DNA of 37,891 bases from Nostocoides australiense Ben110 (GCF_001050535.1 NZ_HG764815.1:686341-724231), one strand, 5' to 3'. Positions 8,501-17,145 are shown, counted from the first letter of the stretch. Notes: generated by a model from the letters alone, not told the origin. Numbers and translations are program-made.

Positions 8501-11031
8501 CGATCGGGCGGCTCGAAGAACTCCGCGCGGACGGGCCCCTGACTCGCGCCCTCACCCACGAAGTCGAGTCGGCGATCGCCCGGGACGACCGGCAGATCGC
8601 CCTCGACCTCTATGTCCACGCGCCGGACCTTCCGGCGGATCCGGACGCCGCGTCCGCCGCCCTCTCCGCGGTCTTCGCCGAGCTGCCCTTCACCCCTCGC
8701 GTACGCAGGATCGCGATCGGCGTCGTGCGCGAGGCGGGCGTCGAGGTGGGTTATGTGACCTTGCGCCCGCAACCGGACGGGACCCTCGTCGAAGAACGTC
8801 CGGTTCGCGACGTCCACCCGATGGTCGGGCGGCGCCTCAACCTGTGGCGGCTGCGGGACTTCACCATCACCCGCCTCGAGGCACCGGCCGACGTGCTCCT
8901 GTTGCACTGCGTCGGTGTCGACAACCCCGACGACCAACGCCTCGTCGCCCTCGCCCAGGTCCGCCAGCTCAGGCTGGTGCGGGACGAGGCAGGCAAGGTG
9001 TCGGGCCTCCCGCACGTCGAGCGCGCCCTGGCACAGTGTCTCGACGGCATCCGGCACGCCCGCGCCGCCCTCGGCACGCGCGAGCACCGGCTGGACATGA
9101 ACCACGTCTGGGTGCACATCTGGCCGCCGGTGGACGCCGACATCGACCAGCTCACGGCCCTGCAGAGCAAGATCGCGCCGATGACGGCCGACGCGGGCAT
9201 CGAGGAGGTGCGAATCGAGGGCCGGCTCGCCGCCGCCGGCGGCCGCACCGTCCCGATCGTCGCGCGCTTCACCTATCAACCGGGTTCGGGCGTCGACTTC
9301 ACGGTCGAACCGCCGGCGACGACGCGGCTGGCCGCTCTCGATGCGTATGCCGAGAAGGTCGTCCGCGCCCGCCGCCGCGGCCTGGTCTATCCCTACGAGC
9401 TCCAGACGTTCATCGCGGGGGACAGCGGCACGGTGACCGAACTCGATCTCGATGCGTCCGGCGGCCTGGCCCCGGTCGACCGGCCGTTCGGGCAGAACCG
9501 CGCGGGCATCATCGCCGCCCTCGTGACGACGTCGACCGAACTGCACCCCGAGGGCATCGAACGTGTTGTGCTGTGCGGAGATCCGCTGCGCTCGCTCGGA
9601 TCCGTCGCCGAGGCGGAGTGTGCCCGGGTCATGGCCGCGCTGGACATGGCAGAGGAACGACGCGTCCCGGTCGAGTGGTTCGCCCTGTCCGCCGGGGCGC
9701 GAATCGCGATGGACTCCGGCACCGAGAACATGGACTGGGTCGCCAAGGCGCTGCGGCGGATCGTCGAGTTCACCCAGGCCGGGGGTGAGATCAACGTCGT
9801 CGTCGCGGGCATCAACGTTGGGGCGCAACCTTATTGGAACGCCGAGGCGACGATGCTCATGCACACCAAGGGCATCCTCGTCATGACCCCCGACTCGGCC
9901 ATGGTCCTGACCGGCAAGCAGTCGCTGGACTTCTCGGGCGGCGTCAGTGCCGAGGACAACTTCGGCATCGGTGGCTATGACCGTGTCATGGGTCCGAACG
10001 GTCAGGCGCAGTACTGGGCGCGCGATCTCGCGGGCGCCCTCGACATCCTCCTCGCCCACTATGACGCGACCTATGTCGCCGCGGGTGAGGACGGTCCGCG
10101 GCACGCGGAGACGAGCGACCCGGTCGACCGCGACGTCACGGCATACCCGCATCAACTCGACGGGAGCGACTTCGCGACGGTCGGCGACATCTGGTCCGCC
10201 GCGTCGAACCCGGACCGCAAGAAGCCCTTCGACATCCGCACCGTCATGCGCGCTGTGGCGGATCAGGACCACGAGCTGCTCGAGCGGTGGGCGGGCATGG
10301 CCGATGCCGAGACGGCGGTGGTCACTGACGCGCGGCTGGGCGGCCACTCGGTGTGCTTGATCGGCATCGAGTCGAGAACCGTTGCGCGCCAAGGGTTCCC
10401 GCCCACGGACGGGCCGGACACCTACACGGCCGGCACCCTCTTCCCACGCTCGTCCAAGAAGGTCGCCCGGGCAATCAACGCCGCCTCGGGCAACCGGCCG
10501 GTGGTCGTCCTGGCGAACCTGTCCGGCTTCGACGGGTCACCGGACTCCATGCGCAACCTGCAGCTCGAATACGGCGCCGAGATCGGCCGGGCCATCGTCA
10601 ACTTCGACGGGCCGATCGTCTTCGTCGTCATCTCCCGCTATCACGGCGGCGCGTTCGTGGTCTTCTCCAAGGCGCTCAATCCGCGCATGACGGTGCTTGC
10701 GATCGAGGGCTCGTTCGCCTCGGTGATCGGCGGAGCACCCGCTGCCGCAGTGGTTTTCAGCCGCGACGTCGACGCCCGCACCGCCGCCGACCCCCGTGTC
10801 GCCGACCTCGAGACCCGCCTCGCCGCCGCCACCAACGGACAGCGCAGCGTGATTGCGGCCGAACTCGCCGACGTGCGCTCCACAGTCCGCGCCGAGATGG
10901 TCAACGCCGTCGCCGCCGAGTTCGACGGCGTGCACAACATCCACCGCGCCGTCGCCGTCGGCTCCGTCGACGAGGTCATCCCCCCGGGGTCCCTGCGCTC
11001 CCGCATCATCACCGCCCTCGACGCCGGTTAG
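5521..11031 (+). CDS. Giant single-chain biotin-dependent acyl-CoA carboxylase
   Basis: An 1836-residue protein. I chose the ATG at 5521, 6 bases after GAAGGG and one codon downstream of a TTG. Residues 1-450 are a biotin carboxylase: KATAGGGGRGIRK in the ATP-grasp loop at about 166, and EVNTRLQVEHPITE at about 297. A biotinyl domain follows with ESMKMET, biotin-accepting Lys623. A long central region (about 660-1230) resembles the ACC_central region of eukaryotic-type acetyl-CoA carboxylases. The C-terminal third is the carboxyltransferase (GGVSAEDNFGIGGYDRVMG; later IEGSFASVIGGAPAAAVVF). Fused actinobacterial enzymes of this layout are annotated as acetyl/propionyl-CoA carboxylases. It would carboxylate a short acyl-CoA; the exact substrate is unknown. 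No frameshift is seen across 5.5 kb. Confidence 0.9.
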   Translation: MFSRIAIVNRGEAAMRLIHAVRDLNAAAAADRQMSVIALHTEGEKGAMFVREADVAYDLGPASARPYLDYAVLERALVDTRADAAWVGWGFVAEDPNFADLCARLGVTFVGPSAEAMRKLGDKIGSKLIAEEVGVPVAPWSRGGVDSLEDAQEAAARIGYPLMLKATAGGGGRGIRKVTSDAELAAAYQLTRDEAQRAFGSGIVFLEKLITGARHVEVQVIADGQGTAWAIGVRDCSVQRRNQKVIEESASVVMTPEQALVLKESAERLAIAVGYAGAGTVEFLFQPSDGTFAFLEVNTRLQVEHPITEVTTDTDLVKLQLHVAGGGRLTGAKPVERGHAVEARLNAEDPDRDFAPAPGRIAHLEFPAGPGIRVDTGVGEGDSIPADFDSMIAKIIAYGRDRDEALARLRRAMRETAVVIEGGATNKSFIRDLLDQPEVIDGSADTGWIDRVRADGRLVSAAHSAVALIAAGIEAYDDQEVIERARLLDTARGGRPQVQHQVGAPVELVLRGAPVKVTTFRLGPNLFRSVIQSGEQVLAAEASLTRWGEYAARLTVNDTAYRLVTATHGPMHLVEVDGVTHRISRDEGGVLRAPAPALVVATPAGVGDEVAAGAPVLVLESMKMETVVPAPYSGRVKEVLVKAGTQVETGAALVKLEPVGDGDDAVEAAVLDLSLPQPVARDNGAAGLHRAHDVLEGMLLGFDIEGPAAATALHEYLGARDRLVGEGESPLLDDVDLLRILADFAELSRNRPADGEAHDEMRIHSPREHFQSYLRTLDVERAGLPATFRERLARVLGHYDLPGDLAAPERTPALESAVFRIFLAQQRSAPETKMATALLQRWLGEPAPDGDLAAPIREVLDRLVVATQLRFPIVGDLARSVRFRWFDQPAVDADRSVTLEAVGPELIALDALPEGPERTARLEALADIPERIVAFLGDRLRSGTPRSEPMLAVLIRRHYREHELTDLVEYAVDGRPFAAANYQLDRRPTRLITTIGRLEELRADGPLTRALTHEVESAIARDDRQIALDLYVHAPDLPADPDAASAALSAVFAELPFTPRVRRIAIGVVREAGVEVGYVTLRPQPDGTLVEERPVRDVHPMVGRRLNLWRLRDFTITRLEAPADVLLLHCVGVDNPDDQRLVALAQVRQLRLVRDEAGKVSGLPHVERALAQCLDGIRHARAALGTREHRLDMNHVWVHIWPPVDADIDQLTALQSKIAPMTADAGIEEVRIEGRLAAAGGRTVPIVARFTYQPGSGVDFTVEPPATTRLAALDAYAEKVVRARRRGLVYPYELQTFIAGDSGTVTELDLDASGGLAPVDRPFGQNRAGIIAALVTTSTELHPEGIERVVLCGDPLRSLGSVAEAECARVMAALDMAEERRVPVEWFALSAGARIAMDSGTENMDWVAKALRRIVEFTQAGGEINVVVAGINVGAQPYWNAEATMLMHTKGILVMTPDSAMVLTGKQSLDFSGGVSAEDNFGIGGYDRVMGPNGQAQYWARDLAGALDILLAHYDATYVAAGEDGPRHAETSDPVDRDVTAYPHQLDGSDFATVGDIWSAASNPDRKKPFDIRTVMRAVADQDHELLERWAGMADAETAVVTDARLGGHSVCLIGIESRTVARQGFPPTDGPDTYTAGTLFPRSSKKVARAINAASGNRPVVVLANLSGFDGSPDSMRNLQLEYGAEIGRAIVNFDGPIVFVVISRYHGGAFVVFSKALNPRMTVLAIEGSFASVIGGAPAAAVVFSRDVDARTAADPRVADLETRLAAATNGQRSVIAAELADVRSTVRAEMVNAVAAEFDGVHNIHRAVAVGSVDEVIPPGSLRSRIITALDAG

Positions 11032-11347
11032 GTCGTCGCCGGGCCTGGACCTCACGCCGTGCTCTGGGGAGCGGCCTGGAGCGGAATTGCCATTCCGCTG
11101 ACGTGGGAAAGATCCCGCAGTACGCTCCCCTCGCCGTCGGTGCCGTGCTGGGCCCGATCCCTGGGCGACCCTCGCGGCCGGTTCGCGCTGGCGGCGCGAT
11201 TTCCGCATTTCGTGTCCGAACCGGGAGTAGGTGCGTGATGCTCAGTCGGTTCATCGCGCAGACACGAACTTGTTGTTGTCGGCTGGTCGAGGTGACATGT
11301 CGCGACTCGTGATCATTGCCCTGGGCACGCCAAGCAGCCCAGCGGCT
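11032..11347. other. Non-coding stretch with one short hairpin
   Basis: No convincing gene is seen between the carboxylase stop and the small minus-strand gene. The only clear structure is an inverted repeat at 11080-11099 (AGCGGAAT, loop TGCC, ATTCCGCT), which may help end carboxylase transcription. AT-content is somewhat higher than in the flanking genes. Confidence 0.4.
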
Positions 11348-11623
11348 TTACGGGTTGTGCGCGTCCGCTTCGCCGATGGTCGCGACCACCGAACGATCCG
11401 CGGGGCAGACCCAGAATGCCAACGAGTCAACGACGGCCGCCTGTAGCGGATGACGAGCGGGGTGAGCCGGGCAGGGCGGCCAGGTGGTCTGACCGAGCTC
11501 CCACAGCTGACCCTCGATGACCACCTCCTGGACCTGATCCGCGGCCGAGGTGACCCGGTCCTCGACGGGTGCATATCGGTCGACCGCCAGCCCCGTCGCG
11601 CTGCCATCGGCGTCCCGCATCAT
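11348..11623 (-). CDS. Small hypothetical protein with CPAHP and WVCP motifs; 5' end uncertain
   Basis: From the ATG at 11623 the ORF gives 91 residues. It contains QVQEVVIEGQLWELG, then WPPCPAHPARHPLQA, then FWVCPADRSVVATIGE. This CPxHP ... VWVCP ... IGE layout resembles a family of small actinobacterial proteins whose two Cys-containing loops look like a degenerate zinc ribbon. The frame stays open upstream of the ATG for about 20 codons, reading RFDDHDWADDPDRAAC, which also looks protein-like. A TGA then closes it with no ATG, GTG or TTG start in between. The gene may use another start, be truncated, or have a frameshift at its 5' end. Confidence 0.5.
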   Translation of the reverse strand: MMRDADGSATGLAVDRYAPVEDRVTSAADQVQEVVIEGQLWELGQTTWPPCPAHPARHPLQAAVVDSLAFWVCPADRSVVATIGEADAHNP

Positions 11624-11847
11624 GCACGCAGCCCGATCGGGATCGTCCGCCCAGTCATGGTCATCGAACCTGAGGCCCGTAGACAGCTCCGTTCAATGTC
11701 ACGCAAGACCGGCTCGACTGATTCGGTAGGGACACGGTCCATAGGGCAAGCGTGCCCCACTCCCGGCCGCGTTGCTGGCCGACGGTGGTCGGCGAGGTTC
11801 GCAGGCATACCGCGACGTGACGCCCACGGAATCCGCGAGTGTGGGCC

Positions 11848-11876
11848 TTGTCACCTCGGCGCGTCTCCGCCAGGAT
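11848..11876 (+). promoter_or_regulatory. Sigma70-like promoter ahead of coxS
   Basis: TTGTCA at 11848-11853, a 17-base spacer, and CAGGAT at 11871-11876 match a housekeeping promoter with good spacing. A start of transcription near 11883 would leave a leader of about 43 bases before coxS. Confidence 0.45.
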
Positions 11877-11925
11877 CATCGGTGACCGACGAGCCAGGCA
11901 CATCGGGCCACGAAGGAGTGACCGC

Positions 11926-12420
11926 ATGACGCGCATTACCGTCACCGTGGACGGGGACACCTATACCGACGACGTCGAGCCACGGACCCTGCTGGTCCAA
12001 TACCTGCGCGAGAATCTCGGCAAGGTCGGCACGGTCATCGGCTGCGACACGAGCAACTGCGGGGCCTGCACCGTCCACCTGGACGGGCGCAGCGTGAAGT
12101 CCTGCAACGTCCTGGCCGTGCAGGCCGACGGGCACGAGGTCACGACCATCGAGGGCCTCGCCACCGACGGCCAACTGCACCCGATGCAAAAGGCCTTCCA
12201 CGAGAACCACGCCCTGCAGTGCGGCTACTGCACGCCCGGCATGATCATGCAGGCCATCGACATCCTCAAGGACCACCCCGACCCGAGCGAGCAGCAGATC
12301 CGCGAGGGCCTCGAGGGCAACCTGTGCCGCTGCACCGGCTACCACAACATCGTCAAGGCCGTCGCGGCCGCCGCCAAGGCGCCCGGCGCCGAACTCGCAA
12401 GCAGCAAGGTGGGTGAGTGA
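11926..12420 (+). CDS. coxS: Molybdenum hydroxylase small subunit, two [2Fe-2S] clusters (CoxS-like)
   Basis: 164 residues from the ATG at 11926, preceded by a strong GAAGGAG. The N-terminal plant-ferredoxin-like domain holds C40, C45, C48 and C60 ([12 protein letters not shown] ... KSC). The C-terminal four-helix domain holds C99, C102, C134 and C136 (CGYCTPG ... [11 protein letters not shown]). All eight cluster ligands are present and the length is normal. The subunit passes electrons from the molybdenum site in CoxL to FAD in CoxM. It is the first gene of a compact four-gene unit, coxSLMG. The same fold occurs in isoquinoline, nicotinate and aldehyde dehydrogenases, so the substrate follows from the partner subunit. 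Confidence 0.95.
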   Translation: MTRITVTVDGDTYTDDVEPRTLLVQYLRENLGKVGTVIGCDTSNCGACTVHLDGRSVKSCNVLAVQADGHEVTTIEGLATDGQLHPMQKAFHENHALQCGYCTPGMIMQAIDILKDHPDPSEQQIREGLEGNLCRCTGYHNIVKAVAAAAKAPGAELASSKVGE

Positions 12421-12421
12421 C

Positions 12422-14950
12422 ATGACCGTCAGCCCCGACGCCCTCGTCGAGATCGCCGAGGAGAGCCCGCAGGCCGACCTGACCGAGCCCAGCGGGGCGG
12501 GACCCGAGATCGGCAACCGCCGGCTGCGCAAGGAGGACCAGCGCCTCATCACCGGCCGAACCAAGTGGACCGACAACATCGTCCTCCCGGGCATGCTGCA
12601 CCTGGCCATGGTCCGCAGCCCCTTCGCCCACGCCAAGATCACCAGCATCGACACCAGCGGCGCCCAGGGTCTGCCCAATGTGGTGGCCGTCTTCACCGCC
12701 GCCGACTTCCCCGACGGGATGGGCGCCTGCGCCAACGCCTGGCCCATCACCCCCGAGCAGGTCACTCCCGACCACCTGCCGATGATCGGCGAGCGGGTCG
12801 CGTGCGCCGGCGAGATCGTCGCGGTCGTCGTCGCCCGGTCCGCCAAAGAAGCCCGCGACGCCGCCGAGCAGGTCGACGTCGACTACGAGGAACTGCCTGC
12901 CGTCTTCGACGCCATGGAGGCGATGAAGGACGAGATCCTCGCCCACCCCGACAAGGGCACCAACAAGAGCGCCTTCTGGAAGCTGGACTCCAAGGAGGCC
13001 GGCACCGGCGGCGACGTCGACGAGGCCATCGCCAAGGCCCGGCAGGACGGCGTCGTCATCGAGCGGGAGTTCCGTCAGCAGCGCCTCATACCGGCGTTCA
13101 TGGAGCCGCGCTCGACCGTCGTCGATCCCACGGGTGAGCAGGTCACGATGTGGTCGGCGACGCAGATCCCGCACATCCTGCGCTTCCTCATCGCGGCCAC
13201 GACCGGTATGCCGGAGAGCAAGGTCCGCGTGATCGCCCCCGACGTCGGTGGCGGCTTCGGCGGCAAGCTGCAGACGACGCCGGAGGAGTTCATCACCCTC
13301 GCCGTCGCGCGCCGGCTAGGCAAGCCGTGCAAGTACACCGAGACCCGCAGCGAGTCGTTGATCTCCGGCCACCACGGCCGCGACCAATACCAGAAGCTCA
13401 CTCTCGCAGCGGAAAAGGACGGCACGGTCACCGGCCTGAAGGTCGACCTGGTCGCCAACCTCGGCGCCTATGTCGCCATCGTCGGCGGTGGCGTGCCGGT
13501 GCTCGGGGCGTGGATGTTCAACTCGATCTACAAATTCCCCGCCTACCAGTTCAACTGCCAGACGGTCCTGACCAACACCACCTGGGTCGATGCCTACCGC
13601 GGAGCCGGACGCCCGGAGGCGACCTTCGGCATCGAGCGGATCATGGACGAACTCGCCGCCGAACTCGGCCGCGACCCCCTCGAGGTCCGCGAGCAGAACT
13701 GGATCAAGCACGAGGAGTTCCCGTTCACCTCGGTCGCCGGAATGACTTACGACAGTGGGAATTACGAGGCCGCGACGGCGCGGGCCAAAGAGCTTTTCGG
13801 GTATGACGCGCTGCGGGCCGAGCAGGCTGAGCGCCGCGAGCGCAAGGACCCCGTGCAGTTGGGCATCGGCGTCTCGACCTTCACCGAGATGTGCGGTCTC
13901 GCGCCCTCACGAGTCCTCGGGTCACTGGCATACGGCGCCGGAGGCTGGGAACACGCCTCGATCCGCATGCTCCCCACCGGCAAGGTGGAGGTCATCACCG
14001 GCACCTCGCCCCACGGCCAGGGCCACGAAACGGCGTGGAGCCAGATCGTCGCCGACCGGCTCGGTGTGCCCTTCGAAGATGTCGAGGTGCTGCACGGTGA
14101 CACCGCCGTCGCCTACAAGGGTCTCGACACTTATGGTTCGCGTTCGCTCGTCGTCGGCGCGGAAGCCGTTGTGCGAGCAGCGGACAAGGTGATCGAGAAG
14201 GCCAAGGGCTTCGCCGCGCACATGCTCGAGGCGAGCGAGGACGACCTCGAGTTCGTGGGCGGTCGCTACGGCGTCAAGGGGACCGACAAGGGCGTCGGCC
14301 TCACCGATATCGCGCTGGCGACCTTCGCCTCGCACGACTACCCGGAGCACCTCGAGCCCGGCATCGACGCCGACGCGACCTTCGATCCCGACAACTTCTC
14401 CTTCCCGCACGGCACGCACCTGTGCGCGATGGAAGTCGACACCGAGACCGGGCAGAGCCGGATGCGGTCGTATGTCTGCGTCGACGACATCGGCCACATC
14501 ATCAACCCGCTCATCGTCGAGGGCCAGATCCACGGCGGCCTCGTCCAAGGAATCGCGCAGGCGCTGTGGGAGGAGGCGATCTTCGACGAGAACGGCACAC
14601 TGGTGACCGGCTCCTTCGTCGACTACACGCTGCCGACGGCGGCCGACACGATCTCGTTCGTCACCGAGAACACCATCTCCCCGTCGACGACGAATACGTT
14701 GGGCGCCAAGGGAGTCGGCGAGGCCGGCACCATCGCCTCCACCCCGGCGGTGGTCAACGCGATCGTCGACGCGCTGCGGCCGATGGGCATCGACGACATC
14801 GTCATGCCGTGCACGCCGCAGCGGGTGTGGAAGGCCATCCAGACCGCCGGGGACCACTCCGGCGACGTCGCCGCGCAAGCCCAACCACACTTCGACGAGG
14901 GCGCGGCCAACGCCGATCCCGGCGTCACGGGAGAAGGGAACGGCCAGTGA
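12422..14950 (+). CDS. coxL: Molybdenum hydroxylase large subunit, form II CoxL-like
   Basis: 842 residues from the ATG at 12422 (AAGGTGGG about 9 bases before it); a GTG at 12413 overlapping the coxS stop is an alternative. The family landmarks are present: GNRRLRKEDQRLITGR near the N-terminus, DVGGGFGGK at about residue 276, DAYRGAGRPEATF (AYRGAGR at 391-397), SPHGQGHETAW, and GVGEAG with the conserved catalytic Glu767. AYRGAGR defines form II CoxL; form I enzymes have AYxCSFR, whose Cys binds copper. That cysteine is absent here, so CO oxidation is uncertain. The protein binds the molybdopterin cytosine dinucleotide cofactor. A role on another carbonyl or N-heterocyclic substrate is equally possible. 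Confidence 0.93.
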   Translation: MTVSPDALVEIAEESPQADLTEPSGAGPEIGNRRLRKEDQRLITGRTKWTDNIVLPGMLHLAMVRSPFAHAKITSIDTSGAQGLPNVVAVFTAADFPDGMGACANAWPITPEQVTPDHLPMIGERVACAGEIVAVVVARSAKEARDAAEQVDVDYEELPAVFDAMEAMKDEILAHPDKGTNKSAFWKLDSKEAGTGGDVDEAIAKARQDGVVIEREFRQQRLIPAFMEPRSTVVDPTGEQVTMWSATQIPHILRFLIAATTGMPESKVRVIAPDVGGGFGGKLQTTPEEFITLAVARRLGKPCKYTETRSESLISGHHGRDQYQKLTLAAEKDGTVTGLKVDLVANLGAYVAIVGGGVPVLGAWMFNSIYKFPAYQFNCQTVLTNTTWVDAYRGAGRPEATFGIERIMDELAAELGRDPLEVREQNWIKHEEFPFTSVAGMTYDSGNYEAATARAKELFGYDALRAEQAERRERKDPVQLGIGVSTFTEMCGLAPSRVLGSLAYGAGGWEHASIRMLPTGKVEVITGTSPHGQGHETAWSQIVADRLGVPFEDVEVLHGDTAVAYKGLDTYGSRSLVVGAEAVVRAADKVIEKAKGFAAHMLEASEDDLEFVGGRYGVKGTDKGVGLTDIALATFASHDYPEHLEPGIDADATFDPDNFSFPHGTHLCAMEVDTETGQSRMRSYVCVDDIGHIINPLIVEGQIHGGLVQGIAQALWEEAIFDENGTLVTGSFVDYTLPTAADTISFVTENTISPSTTNTLGAKGVGEAGTIASTPAVVNAIVDALRPMGIDDIVMPCTPQRVWKAIQTAGDHSGDVAAQAQPHFDEGAANADPGVTGEGNGQ

Positions 14951-15795
14951 TCCCCACCGCATTCGACTATGTCGCCCCCGAGTCCGTCGCGGATGCCCTA
15001 GCGGCACTTGCCGATTCGGATGACGCCAAGGTGCTGGCCGGCGGCCAGTCGCTGCTGCCCATTCTCCGGATGCGTCTCAACGCACCCGACAAGGTCGTCG
15101 ACCTCGGCCGCATCGCGGAGTTGCGGGGCGTCCGCGAGGACGGCGACGCGATCGTCATCGGCGCGATGACGTCATACGTCGATCTGCTCGCCGACCCACT
15201 CGTCGCGGAGCACGCGGCCCTGCTCAAGGCCGCCATCGAGACCGTCGCCGACCCGCAGATCCGCCGCCGCGGCACCATCGGCGGGGCGCTAGTGCATGCC
15301 GACCCGGCCGGAGACGTGGGCGCCCCGGTCCTGGCTCTCGACGGCGAACTCGTGATCACCGGCAGCGCCGGTGAGCGCACCGTCGCCGCGGCGGACTTCT
15401 TCGAAGACCTCTTCACGACCGCCGTCGGTGAGGACGAGTTGCTCACCGCCGTCCGCATCCCGAAACACACAGGGTGGGGCGCGGCATACGAGAAGTTCGT
15501 CCGCGTGGCCCATCAATGGTCGATCGTCGCCGTGGCGGCAACGGTTCGGATGGAGGGCGACACCATCGCCGAAGCCCGCGTCGGCCTGACCAACATGGGG
15601 TCGACACCATTGCGCGCCACGGCAACCGAGGAGGCGCTCGCCGGCAAGCAGGCGAGTGCCGAGGCCATCGCCGAGGCGTGTGCAAAGGCCGCCGACGGCA
15701 CCAACCCACCGAGCGACCTCAACGGAGACGGCGACTATCGCAAACATTTGGCGACCGTCTTCACGCGCCGGGCGGTGCTCGCGGCGGCAGACTGA
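14947..15795 (+). CDS. coxM: FAD-binding medium subunit (CoxM-like)
   Basis: 282 residues from a GTG at 14947 that overlaps the coxL stop (GTGA). It has the FAD-binding motifs of the family: AGGQSLLPILRMRL near residues 33-46, and RRRGTIGGALVHADPAGD near 106-123. A C-terminal CO_deh_flav_C domain lies at about 170-280. It takes electrons from the CoxS iron-sulfur clusters. The gene order small-large-medium differs from the M-S-L order of the classic form I operon, which also fits a form II type locus. Confidence 0.93.
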   Translation: MIPTAFDYVAPESVADALAALADSDDAKVLAGGQSLLPILRMRLNAPDKVVDLGRIAELRGVREDGDAIVIGAMTSYVDLLADPLVAEHAALLKAAIETVADPQIRRRGTIGGALVHADPAGDVGAPVLALDGELVITGSAGERTVAAADFFEDLFTTAVGEDELLTAVRIPKHTGWGAAYEKFVRVAHQWSIVAVAATVRMEGDTIAEARVGLTNMGSTPLRATATEEALAGKQASAEAIAEACAKAADGTNPPSDLNGDGDYRKHLATVFTRRAVLAAAD

Positions 15796-15799
15796 TCCA

Positions 15800-16531
15800 A
15801 TGGAACTCACCCACGATTTCGTCGTCCCCGCCTCGCTCGACGCGGCCTGGGCGACCTTCATGGACCTGGAGCAGGTCGGTTCGTGCTTCCCCGGCGCCAC
15901 GGTCGAGTCGGTCACCGACGAGGGCTTCACCGGAACCGTCAAGGTCAAGCTCGGGCCGATCGCCCTGGTCTACACGGGCGCGGGCAAGTTCATCGAGCGT
16001 GACGACGCCGCCCATCGCGCGGTCATCGAGGCCAAGGGCAAGGACAAGCGCGGCAACGGCACTGCCGGTGCCACCGTCACCGTCCACCTGGCCCCGGCCG
16101 ATGGCGGCGAGCACACCCGCGTCGACGTCACCACGGACCTGGCGATCACCGGCAAGCCCGCCCAGTTCGGTCGCGGGGTGATGCAGGACGTCTCGGACAA
16201 GCTGCTGCAGCAGTTCGTCACCTGCATCGAGGGTCGCTTCGCGCCCGCACCGACCCCGGCAGCCGTCTTCGGGGACACCACGCCAGAGGACGTCGCGGTC
16301 GCCGTCACGCCCGATAACCGTGCCGAGCCGAGCGCCGAGACGACCCCCACCCCTGCACCGACCACCGGGCCAGCGACAGGTCCGGTCGCGCGACCGGGCG
16401 CACAGGACGACGCCATCGACCTCGGCGCCACCGTGCTGCCGGTCCTCGCCCGGGCCTACGCGCCGCACATCGCCACCGGGCTCGTGGGCCTGTACATCGG
16501 CTGGAAGCTCGGGAGACGGCTGCCCGGCTAG
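15800..16531 (+). CDS. coxG: CoxG-like SRPBCC protein with C-terminal membrane anchor
   Basis: 243 residues starting 4 bases after the coxM stop. Residues 1-150 match the CoxG family of the START/SRPBCC fold (MELTHDFVVPASLDAAWATF; CFPGATVESV; ITGKPAQFGRGVMQDVSDKL). A flexible Thr/Pro/Ala linker of about 50 residues follows. The C-terminus ends in a short hydrophobic helix (IATGLVGLYIGWKLG) and basic residues. CoxG is thought to tether CO dehydrogenase to the membrane so that electrons reach the respiratory chain; the linker plus anchor fits that role. Confidence 0.9.
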   Translation: MELTHDFVVPASLDAAWATFMDLEQVGSCFPGATVESVTDEGFTGTVKVKLGPIALVYTGAGKFIERDDAAHRAVIEAKGKDKRGNGTAGATVTVHLAPADGGEHTRVDVTTDLAITGKPAQFGRGVMQDVSDKLLQQFVTCIEGRFAPAPTPAAVFGDTTPEDVAVAVTPDNRAEPSAETTPTPAPTTGPATGPVARPGAQDDAIDLGATVLPVLARAYAPHIATGLVGLYIGWKLGRRLPG

Positions 16532-16537
16532 CAGTGC

Positions 16538-16990
16538 TCAGCCCGACCCGCCGATGTCGACCTCGTAGGCCTCGTAGATCAGGTCCGTGCCGCGCTGACG
16601 ATGCCGGGTGAGCCGGGCGAGCATGTCGCCGACGGCCTGCCGATGGGCATCGGCGTCGACGCTGGCTTCACCCGAATCGCGTTCCGCAAGAAGGCGGTCC
16701 ACTTCGTCGAGCAGGTACTTGTGATCTGTGAGCTGTGCCTGGACGGTGGGGGCGAGCCGGGGCGCGCTGGCCCGCAGATCGGCATACAGCCCGCCGTCTG
16801 CCTCGGTCAGTGCGACGTGGTCGCGCAGGTCGTGGGCGAGTTCGGTGAGCGCAGCCCGGGCGCGGCGGCGCCACAGGTCCCCGAGCCCGGCCGGCTGGGC
16901 AAGGGCGTCCTCGAGAGCACGGATCGATTCGGTGAGTTCGCCGCGGGCGGCGCGCACGCGCTCCAGGTGATCGGCGAGTTCCTTGTCCAT
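16538..16990 (-). CDS. Hemerythrin HHE-like four-helix protein
   Basis: 150 residues from the ATG at 16990, which has an excellent GAGGAGG 6 bases upstream; an earlier in-frame ATG at 17041 lacks this. The sequence is almost wholly helical. It has HDLRDHVALTEADGGLY near residues 53-69 and a later DHKYLLDEVDRLL. His and Glu are spaced as in hemerythrin-like HHE domains, although the full five-His iron site is not evident. It is convergent with coxG (6 bases apart). A role in binding iron or sensing oxygen or nitric oxide would be an inference from the family. Confidence 0.6.
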   Translation of the reverse strand: MDKELADHLERVRAARGELTESIRALEDALAQPAGLGDLWRRRARAALTELAHDLRDHVALTEADGGLYADLRASAPRLAPTVQAQLTDHKYLLDEVDRLLAERDSGEASVDADAHRQAVGDMLARLTRHRQRGTDLIYEAYEVDIGGSG

Positions 16991-17102
16991 CAGCGACCTC
17001 CTCGTGCGACTCCTGGCGTGAGCAAAGGATGACGCATCCAAGGTGACTTGGCGAGGGTCGGCTCGTGTCCGTGCAGCCGCCCTTTCGCCACAACAGGACG
17101 GC

Positions 17103-17145
17103 GTCGCGGCCGAGGCGTCGAAACTCGACGACTCCCGGCCGCGAC
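17103..17145 (-). terminator. Hairpin downstream of the small exported protein
   Basis: Outer arms 17103-17112 and 17136-17145 (GTCGCGGCCG / CGGCCGCGAC) pair perfectly. Inner arms 17116-17120 and 17126-17130 (CGTCG / CGACG) pair around AAACT. It lies 20 bases past the stop of the minus-strand gene at 17166, a good terminator position, but lacks a T-tract. Confidence 0.5.

Noticed and set aside
5440-10392. A 1650-codon open frame antisense to the carboxylase
   Set aside because: It mirrors the GC-rich codon pattern of the real gene, has no domain I recognise and is full of Arg/Gly/His-rich text. Long antisense frames are expected at this GC content.
11231-11446. A plus-strand ORF of 71 codons in the gap before coxS
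   Set aside because: No ribosome binding site, no recognisable sequence, and it overlaps the more protein-like minus-strand gene.
12422-14950. Calling coxL a proven carbon monoxide dehydrogenase
   Set aside because: The form I loop AYxCSFR with its copper-binding Cys is absent; the AYRGAGR loop only supports a form II, CODH-like enzyme.
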